Positions 6,663 to 11,205 of a DNA stretch of 12,007 nt are shown in pieces. A program made the translations under genes and the position numbers. The stretch is from Roseicyclus sp041163945 (GTDB taxonomy: Bacteria; Pseudomonadota; Alphaproteobacteria; Rhodobacterales; Rhodobacteraceae). Under the pieces are notes generated by a model that was not told the origin of the DNA, searched no databases, and saw nothing but the letters and a program-made list of their open reading frames with translations. The stretch's first letter is position 1. Every line of letters begins with the position of its first letter. The stretch lies in NCBI GenBank assembly GCA_041163945.1, contig JBEAQJ010000001.1, forward strand, positions 1 to 12,007, in the 5' to 3' direction.

Positions 6663-7115
6663 ATGACGATGCCCCCGCGACCCCCCGTTTCGCGCCGGTT
6701 GGCGCCCCGTTTCGCCACCCCGCTTCTGGCCTTTGGTGTGCTGGGCTTGGGGGCCATATCAGCCCCCGCGCCGGCCGCCGCCGATGAACCCGGCCGCATC
6801 GAATACATGTACAGCTGCTCGGCCTGTCACGGCGACACCGCGCGCGGCGACGGGCCGGTCGCGCGCTACCTGAATGTGCCCACACCGGGGCTGACGCGGC
6901 TTGCGGCCGAAAACGACGGGGAATTTCCCCTGCTCGCCGTCATCCAGGTGATCGATGGGCGCAGCGGCCTGGGCCCGCATGGCACGATGATGCCCGTCTG
7001 GGGCGCGCGCTACATGGCCTCGGCGGTCGAAGACGCGGGCCCCTTTGGCGCCGAGGTGATCGTGCGCGGCCGGATCTTGTCGCTCGCGCGCTATCTGGAA
7101 TCGGTTCAGGACTGA
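6663..7115 (+). CDS. Small periplasmic class I cytochrome c
   Basis: This 150-residue precursor has a basic N-terminus, a hydrophobic segment at about 20-38 and a probable signal-peptidase site after APAAA (residue 40), leaving about 110 mature residues. One heme-binding motif, CSACH, is at residues 52-56. The likely axial methionine is Met110 in MPVWG, late in the chain as in class I cytochromes. Other family marks are GDGPVARYL and IVRGRILSLARYLESVQ. It should be an electron carrier or a subunit-like c-type domain in the periplasm; the partner enzyme is not visible and no oxidase gene adjoins it. No strong Shine-Dalgarno precedes ATG 6663; ATG at 6669 is an alternative. Its upstream FNR/FixK-type box fits a role in low-oxygen respiration, which is inference. 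Confidence 0.88.
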   Translation: MTMPPRPPVSRRLAPRFATPLLAFGVLGLGAISAPAPAAADEPGRIEYMYSCSACHGDTARGDGPVARYLNVPTPGLTRLAAENDGEFPLLAVIQVIDGRSGLGPHGTMMPVWGARYMASAVEDAGPFGAEVIVRGRILSLARYLESVQD

Positions 7116-7130
7116 CCGAACCGGCAACAA

Positions 7131-7165
7131 CGGGCGGGGCCCGCATCGCCCAATGGGCCCGCCCG
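7131..7165 (+). terminator. Strong stem-loop after the cytochrome c gene
   Basis: CGGGCGGGGCCC pairs with GGGCCCGCCCG with one bulged G, around a 12-base loop, starting 15 bases after the cytochrome stop codon. There is no T-run directly after it, so termination is likely but not typical intrinsic. Confidence 0.45.
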
Positions 7166-7224
7166 GATTGATGGACACACGGCAAACGCGGGCCCACATG
7201 GGCACATACAGGCCCAAAAAACAT

Positions 7225-7260
7225 GGGCCCGGCGGCTTGGGGACACGTGCCGCCGGGCCC
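7225..7260. terminator. Bidirectional terminator between cytochrome c and hsp20
   Basis: A perfect 12-bp stem, GGGCCCGGCGGC / GCCGCCGGGCCC, surrounds a 12-base loop. On the minus strand it is followed by ATGTTTTTT, a good intrinsic terminator for hsp20. On the plus strand it is followed by only TTT, giving a weaker end for the cytochrome transcript. Confidence 0.75.
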
Positions 7261-7263
7261 TTT

Positions 7264-7285
7264 GCGTGCCGATGGGACGGCACGC
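7264..7285 (-). other. Secondary hairpin in the hsp20 3' region
   Basis: GCGTGCC and GGCACGC form a 7-bp perfect stem with an 8-base loop between the hsp20 stop and the main terminator. It would lie in the hsp20 mRNA 3' end and could slow decay. A second small pairing, AAGGCGG/CCGCCTT (7288-7317), spans the hsp20 stop codon. Confidence 0.35.
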
Positions 7286-7305
7286 GCAAGGCGGACCTGT
7301 GGGGC

Positions 7306-7836
7306 CTAGGCCGCCTTGACCTCGATCTTGCGTTCCTGCTGACGGGCTGCGGCCGTTTTGGGCATCGTCACCGTCAGGATGCCATGCGCCAGCTGCGCGG
7401 TGATCTTGTCGGGATCGGCCCCCGAGGGCAGACGCAGGCTGCGCTGAAAGGCGCCGTAGCGGCGTTCGCTTAGCAGATAGTCGGCCTTTTCATCCCGCGT
7501 TTCGTCCGATTTCTCGCCCCGGATCGTCAGCAGACCATCGGCGATCTTGATCTCGACATCCGCCGGGGCAAGCCCGGGCAATTCCGCCGTGACACGGTAT
7601 TCGCCATCGCAATCAACCACTTCCACCACGGGCGACAAGGGCAGCTCCAGCCCGAAAGAGGGCCGTGCCGCAACGCGGCGGGCCAGCGGGTGGCGCCAGA
7701 ACCCGGCCCCGAAATCATCGAACAGCCGGTCGATTTCGTCACGCAAGCTGACCAGCGGCGCCCAGGTTTCGCGGCCGGGCTGTGGGCTTGGGGCGGTGTC
7801 GCGCTGCACATCGACGGATGAGCTGTTGTTTGGCAT
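7306..7836 (-). CDS. Hsp20/alpha-crystallin small heat-shock protein
   Basis: This 176-residue ATP-independent holdase chaperone has an alpha-crystallin domain at about residues 69-160. Visible marks are SPVVEVVDCDGEYRVTAELPG, VEIKIADGLLTIRGEK, and the signature ITAQLAHGILTVTMPK, where ILTV is the usual G-x-L site. A DETRDEKADYLLSERRYG segment sits between, followed by a short basic tail ERKIEVKAA. The N-terminal arm (1-68) is polar and then LRDEIDRLFDDF, as in class A family members. ATG 7836 was chosen because AGGAGG lies 7 bases upstream; a 31-residue longer frame has no support. An FNR/FixK-type box lies about 90 bases upstream. I see no CIRCE or ROSE-type element, so control may be by oxygen or redox rather than heat. 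It is a separate unit downstream of the FNR-type gene. Confidence 0.94.
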   Translation of the reverse strand: MPNNSSSVDVQRDTAPSPQPGRETWAPLVSLRDEIDRLFDDFGAGFWRHPLARRVAARPSFGLELPLSPVVEVVDCDGEYRVTAELPGLAPADVEIKIADGLLTIRGEKSDETRDEKADYLLSERRYGAFQRSLRLPSGADPDKITAQLAHGILTVTMPKTAAARQQERKIEVKAA

Positions 7837-7925
7837 GCGGTTCCTCCTGTCTGGGGTTGGGGCGCTGCCGCGGGCGGCGGGCCTGTGGTGTTCGGGGTGA
7901 CTGTGCCCTTTCGGGCCATGGGGGC

Positions 7926-7942
7926 GCATTGACGGCCATCAA
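7926..7942 (-). promoter_or_regulatory. FNR/FixK-type box for hsp20
   Basis: The plus strand has TTGAC-GGCC-ATCAA (7929-7942), nine of ten matches to TTGAT-N4-ATCAA. Read toward hsp20 it is TTGA-TGGCCG-TCAATGC. It lies between the FNR-type regulator stop (7963) and the hsp20 ATG (7836). The -10-like CACAGT at about 21 bases downstream is weak. Confidence 0.72.
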
Positions 7943-7962
7943 GCAGCGCCCGGCGCCGCAGG

Positions 7963-8853
7963 TCAGTGCGCGACGATGCCTTGCGCCATCTGAACCTTGG
8001 GCACCCCGGACCGGGCCCCGCCCGCCAGCGATGCGGCGCCGATCTGGCCCGGCATGCGATGCGATGATCGGCCTCCGGCGGATGCCGCCATGTCGGATCG
8101 GGGCGCGCCCTGTGCCATGCCGTCCAGCTGCGGGTCAAGCCCCGCCAATTCCGACAGCGCCGCCAGATCCTTGATCCGGTAACGGGCGGGCGCAAGGCTT
8201 TGCAGATGCCCCTGCGCCACCAACTGCCCCAAGGTTCGGCAGATCGTTTCCACCGTGGTGTTGGTCAGATCGGCCCAATCGCGCCGCGAGATCGGCATCG
8301 ACAACACAAGGCTTCCGTCGGGCAGGGGTTCGCTGGGCATGATTTCGGCCGCCATGGTCAGAAAGGCGATGATGCGTTCGCGGCTGTTCAGCGCCCCGCG
8401 CCGCCAGACCAGATCCAGCTGGCGGGCGTGGCGGCGGGCGGTGGCGCGCAGGATATCCAGCCGCAGCTTCGGATCGCGCGCCTTGAGGCTGCGCAGCAGT
8501 TGCGGATCGAAGGTGCAGATCTCGACATCGGTCGCCGCCGCGACCGTTCCGCTATAGGCGTCATCCATCCGGATGCCGACCAGATCGGACGGCACGGCCA
8601 GATCGACGATGCTGCGCCGCCCGTCTTCCAGGATGCGCTCGGTGCGCAGATAGCCGCGGCGCAAGATGCCGGTCAGCTTCGGGGTCTCGCCGTCTTCGCG
8701 CAGCACCCAATCGGCGGGAAACCGGCGCAGCCTTGGGCCTTGGCGCCCACCCGTGGCCGCGGCTGCCGCCGAAACGGCACGACAGATCGCGCGACTGGCC
8801 AGCGGGCACTGCGCACAATGTTGCGCGGCGATTGGGGTTTGCAGCAAGGTCAT
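7963..8853 (-). CDS. FNR-type oxygen-sensing transcriptional regulator with predicted [4Fe-4S] cluster
   Basis: This 296-residue Crp/Fnr regulator should sense oxygen through an Fe-S cluster and activate TTGAT-type sites. N-terminal cysteines Cys13, Cys16 and Cys24 form C-x2-C-x7-C (HCAQCPLASRAIC), the spacing I recall for FnrL/FnrN. The fourth ligand is probably Cys113 in DVEICTFD. The cNMP-like domain covers about 40-130, the dimer helix 135-165 and the HTH 187-212. In the recognition helix Glu202 and Arg206 match E. coli FNR Glu209 and Arg213, but the Ser212 position is Cys205 (VETICR), which is unusual. Residues 245-296 are a Gly/Ala/Ser-rich extension not normal for the family. The start at 8853 has GGGAG upstream; one at 8889 would overlap the preceding gene. 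It lies 28 bases after the host-attachment gene and is probably cotranscribed, so it is likely under the 9416 box itself. Confidence 0.9.
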   Translation of the reverse strand: MTLLQTPIAAQHCAQCPLASRAICRAVSAAAAATGGRQGPRLRRFPADWVLREDGETPKLTGILRRGYLRTERILEDGRRSIVDLAVPSDLVGIRMDDAYSGTVAAATDVEICTFDPQLLRSLKARDPKLRLDILRATARRHARQLDLVWRRGALNSRERIIAFLTMAAEIMPSEPLPDGSLVLSMPISRRDWADLTNTTVETICRTLGQLVAQGHLQSLAPARYRIKDLAALSELAGLDPQLDGMAQGAPRSDMAASAGGRSSHRMPGQIGAASLAGGARSGVPKVQMAQGIVAH

Positions 8854-8881
8854 TGGCGACGTCTCCCGGTTTGGGCCACCA

Positions 8882-9349
8882 TCAGGCACAGTGGCGGTTG
8901 GTGTGATCGTGGATCAGGTGCAGCACCCGGCCGCGCAGCGCGTCTTCGGGCAGGGTCATCAGGTTCACGGCACGATCCATCAGCAGGATGCGCCGAAGGT
9001 TTGCGGGCAGTTCGCGCCGCAAGATTGCCAGCATCGCGGGGGGGGCAAAGATCGCCAGCCGGTCCAGATCATGCGCGCGTTCATAGGCGGCAAGCCGGCC
9101 CAGAATCTCTTGTGCAAAGTCTTGCATGTCGGACTGGATCGGGCCGGGTTGCCGTGGGGCATCATCCTGGTCTGCGCCGGTGTTGCGCGACCGGTCGCCG
9201 CGCACGCCGGCCGTCAGCTGTGCGCGCAGATGCCGGGCTTCGGACTTGTCGAAAAACGCGACCGGGTCTTGCCCATCCGCCCCATCAAGCCGCCGCAGAA
9301 CGCGCGCCCGGACGCCATCTGTCACCAAGGCCCAGGTTCGATGGCTCAT
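8882..9349 (-). CDS. Host-attachment-family protein (PF10116-like)
   Basis: This 155-residue protein resembles the family named for attachment to host cells. The family's true activity is unclear; it is related in fold to eRF1/baeRF domains. Marks are the N-terminal WALVTDGVRARVLRR, a variable polar middle (about 45-75), FAQEILGRLAAYERAHDLD, the LAIFAPPAMLAILRREL core (98-114), and LLMDRAVNLMTLPEDALRGRV near the end, matching the family's order VaDgaRArif, fdrLvivAPP and KDLT. There is no signal peptide. ATG 9349 has GGGA about nine bases upstream; a TTG start at 9364 is possible but less likely. It is the first gene of an apparent operon with the FNR-type regulator. An FNR-type box and an AT-rich inverted repeat lie directly upstream. 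In Proteobacteria these genes often sit near Hsp20, CBS and universal-stress genes, which fits here. Confidence 0.82.
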   Translation of the reverse strand: MSHRTWALVTDGVRARVLRRLDGADGQDPVAFFDKSEARHLRAQLTAGVRGDRSRNTGADQDDAPRQPGPIQSDMQDFAQEILGRLAAYERAHDLDRLAIFAPPAMLAILRRELPANLRRILLMDRAVNLMTLPEDALRGRVLHLIHDHTNRHCA

Positions 9350-9362
9350 AATTGCGAATCCC

Positions 9363-9384
9363 AATATTAAACACAGTTAATATT
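9363..9384 (-). repeat. Perfect AT-rich inverted repeat before the host-attachment gene
   Basis: AATATTAA and TTAATATT are perfect complements around ACACAG, 14 to 35 bases upstream of the ATG at 9349. If the FNR box acts at -41, transcription would start near 9381, inside this repeat. It could be an operator or a 5'-UTR hairpin. It stands out in a very GC-rich setting. Confidence 0.6.
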
Positions 9385-9412
9385 TACATGTATGGAACGC
9401 TTTGGGGTCAAC

Positions 9413-9429
9413 GCATTGATTTTGAGCAA
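9413..9429 (-). promoter_or_regulatory. FNR/FixK-type box in the divergent region of the two Crp/Fnr units
   Basis: The plus strand reads TTGAT-TTTG-AGCAA (9416-9429), nine of ten matches to the FNR consensus. Read toward the host-attachment/FNR operon it is TTGC-TCAAAA-TCAATGC, with TCAATG ending 64 bases before ATG 9349. It lies 171 bases upstream of the other regulator at 9600, so direct class II control of that gene is less likely. Confidence 0.72.
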
Positions 9430-9599
9430 TGAAGAGTACTTTGTTCTTGCCAAAGATTGTGGTTGTAAATCTTTTGTTAACCTTTATGGCAATCTTATGA
9501 CGATAAACTTCCAATAAGGCACATTTCCGGGGGCGCCCCGGGCTGAACACCGCGCGCGTCCTAGCGGGGATGAAGCAAGAACCGAAACGAGGGAAAAGC
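9430..9599 (+). promoter_or_regulatory. AT-rich leader of the second Crp/Fnr gene
   Basis: This part of the 250-base divergent region is much richer in A+T than anything around it up to about 9525, then turns GC-rich with the perfect palindrome GGGGCGCCCC (9530-9539). The promoter of the gene at 9600 must lie here. TTGTTA at about 9474 and TATGGC or GATAAA further on are possible elements, but none has good spacing. I see no further FNR/FixK-type box. Confidence 0.4.
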
Positions 9600-10376
9600 A
9601 TGGCCACCATGTCACGAAAGCCCGGTATCTGCGTGTCGCGGATGATCCCGGAGCTCGCGAATTTGCCGGAGCCGATTCTGGCCGAATTGAACGCGCTGGG
9701 GCAGATGCGAAAGCTGGCCGCAGGGCAGCTGCTGGCCGATGCCGGCGATGCCTTCGACACCATTGGCTTCGTCACCGACGGTATCTTGCGCATGCAAAAA
9801 ACCCTGCCCGACGGGCGCCAGCATGTCGTGGGTTTGCTGGTATCGGGTGACATGTTCGGGCGTGTTTTCGACGGGCCGATGCAATTCACGCTTGAAGCGG
9901 CAACCGACTGCACCTTGCTAAACTTTCGGCGTGGTCCGTTCGAGGCGCTCCTGACACGCTGCCCCGAACTGGACCGGATCATCTTGCTTCAATTCCTGTC
10001 GGAAATCGACCGTAGCCGCGACTGGATGATCGTGTTGTCCAACCCGCGGGTGCGGGGGCGTTTGGCGGGCTTTTTGTTGATGCTGTGCACCCGCTTTCAC
10101 AAGGTCGAACACCTGTTCGGAACGATGAACGGGCGTTTGACCATCCGCGTTCCGATCAGCCGGGCCGATGTTTCACAGCTTTTGGGCGCGCGCGCGGAAT
10201 CGATCAGCCGTGCCTTTCATGCGCTCGCAGATGATGGCATCCTTGACATCATCCGCCCTGATCTGGTGGCCGTGCTCAACATGGAAGACCTGGCCGCCGA
10301 AGCCGGCGAGCCAGAGCTGATCGACGCCATCTCTGACGAGATCCTGACGCCGGCACAGGGCAAGGCGTTGCACTAG
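9600..10376 (+). CDS. Crp/Fnr-family regulator without Fe-S cysteines (FixK/Dnr-like)
   Basis: This 258-residue regulator has a cyclic-nucleotide-like beta-barrel at about 20-125 (GQLLADAGDAFDTIGFVTDG, GDMFGRVF), a dimer helix at 125-155 and a C-terminal winged HTH at about 165-235. PISRADVSQLLGARAESISR contains Glu200, Ser203 and Arg204, the E-x2-S-R set by which FNR and FixK proteins read TTGA half-sites. Its cysteines (11, 104, 121, 163) do not form an FNR cluster, so any signal must come another way: NO via heme as in Dnr, a partner, or level control as in FixK. ATG 9600 follows GAGGGAAAAGC; a start at 9570 lacks a ribosome site. It is divergent from the host-attachment/FNR operon and is the second candidate reader of the boxes in this window. 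Confidence 0.9.
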   Translation: MATMSRKPGICVSRMIPELANLPEPILAELNALGQMRKLAAGQLLADAGDAFDTIGFVTDGILRMQKTLPDGRQHVVGLLVSGDMFGRVFDGPMQFTLEAATDCTLLNFRRGPFEALLTRCPELDRIILLQFLSEIDRSRDWMIVLSNPRVRGRLAGFLLMLCTRFHKVEHLFGTMNGRLTIRVPISRADVSQLLGARAESISRAFHALADDGILDIIRPDLVAVLNMEDLAAEAGEPELIDAISDEILTPAQGKALH

Positions 10377-10423
10377 GGGGGCATTGGCGGCGCACCGACA
10401 GGCCCCGCCCCGGCCCCGTCGCT

Positions 10424-10693
10424 TTAGGGGCAGGATGCCACGAAATAGGTGCCGTCGCCACGCGCATAGGCACAGCGCCCTGCGGCGGAATTCTGCGCCA
10501 CCAGCGTGCCCGCCGCCGCACCCGCCAGGGCCGCGATCAGCCGCCAGTTGGAATCGGCATCCAGGGCTTCGGCGGTGATCAGACCCGTGGCCGCCCCGGC
10601 GGTGATCCCCACCAAGGTGCGTTGTTCGGTGGTCAGGTTTTCGCACCCCGTCATCAGCGCAACTGCGGCCAGCGCCGCCCAGACCCGCGTCAT
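10424..10693 (-). CDS. Small lipoprotein with glycine-zipper-like segment
   Basis: This 89-residue predicted lipoprotein has an N-terminal MTRVWAALAAVALMTGC, with lipobox LMTGC making Cys17 the lipidated residue. The mature part holds a Gly/Ala-rich stretch (LVGITAGAATGLITAEAL and LIAALAGAAAGTLVA) like the glycine-zipper of Rickettsia 17-kDa or YmgG/OsmB-type proteins. It ends in RCAYARGDGTYFVASCP, with two Cys that could form a disulfide. It should sit at the outer or inner membrane facing the periplasm; Glu at +2 does not point to inner-membrane retention as Asp would. Its ATG (10693) overlaps the CBS gene stop as ATGA, so the two are translationally coupled. Molecular function unknown; an envelope-stress role is inferred from context. 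Confidence 0.8.
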   Translation of the reverse strand: MTRVWAALAAVALMTGCENLTTEQRTLVGITAGAATGLITAEALDADSNWRLIAALAGAAAGTLVAQNSAAGRCAYARGDGTYFVASCP

Positions 10694-11133
10694 GGTGCGG
10701 CCCGCCGGGCGGCGCCGTCATGATGATCGGCCACGGCATGCAGCACCTCGCCCGACAATTCGCGGCTGACCGAATGGGCGATATCCCCCAAGCTCAGCAT
10801 GCCGACCAGGCGCTTGTTGTCATCGATCACGGGCAGGCGACGGATCTGCTTTTGATCCATCAGGTGGATCGCGTCCTCGACCGACGACGACAGGCGACAC
10901 CAGACGATACCCTTGGTCATCACCGCCTCGGCGGTGGTGTGCGCCGGGTCCAGCCCGCGCGCCACGACGCGCAGCGCAATGTCGCGGTCGGTCAGCATGC
11001 CCACCAGCTTGTCGTCGCGACCGATCGGCACGGCGCCGATATCATCCTTTTCCATCATGCGCGCCACCTCTTGAACCGAGGTGTCGGCGCTGGCCCATGT
11101 GGCCTTTGGGTGCATGGCTTTCGAGATTTTCAT
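10690..11133 (-). CDS. CBS-domain pair protein
   Basis: This 147-residue protein consists almost entirely of two CBS domains, at about residues 7-58 and 72-125. Marks are DIGAVPIGRDDKLVGMLTDRDIALRV in the first and QIRRLPVIDDNKRLVGMLSLGDIAH in the second. Such stand-alone Bateman modules bind AMP, ATP, NAD or similar ligands and act as energy or redox sensors; they recur in bacterial stress and hypoxia regulons. The C-terminal tail (126-147) is polar and basic. GGGAG lies six bases before ATG 11133; a GTG one codon upstream is less well spaced. A polar FNR/FixK-type box lies upstream, inside the end of the PRPP-synthetase gene, so the CBS gene probably has its own promoter as well as possible readthrough. 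It is coupled to the lipoprotein by an ATGA overlap. Confidence 0.92.
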   Translation of the reverse strand: MKISKAMHPKATWASADTSVQEVARMMEKDDIGAVPIGRDDKLVGMLTDRDIALRVVARGLDPAHTTAEAVMTKGIVWCRLSSSVEDAIHLMDQKQIRRLPVIDDNKRLVGMLSLGDIAHSVSRELSGEVLHAVADHHDGAARRAAP

Positions 11134-11188
11134 CACCGTCTCCCTGTGTCATCGCGCCCCTTCAGCATGCTGGCCCATCGGCTTGCGG

Positions 11189-11205
11189 TCATTGATGGGT
11201 CTCAA
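11189..11205 (-). promoter_or_regulatory. FNR/FixK-type box for the CBS gene, overlapping the prs stop codon
   Basis: The plus strand has TTGAT-GGGT-CTCAA (11192-11205), nine of ten matches to the FNR consensus. Read toward the CBS gene it is TTGA-GACCCA-TCAATGA, where the final TGA is the prs stop codon. TCAATG ends 57 bases before ATG 11133, and CATGCT lies 21 bases downstream as a -10-like element. Confidence 0.7.

Noticed and set aside
8200..9351. Plus-strand frame of 383 codons opposite the FNR-type and host-attachment genes
   Set aside because: Both minus-strand genes have clear family motifs and ribosome sites; this is their complement.
9403..9411. TTGGGGTCAA near the 9416 box as another Crp/Fnr site
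   Set aside because: The half-sites are too close (four bases between TTG and CAA) for the family's spacing.
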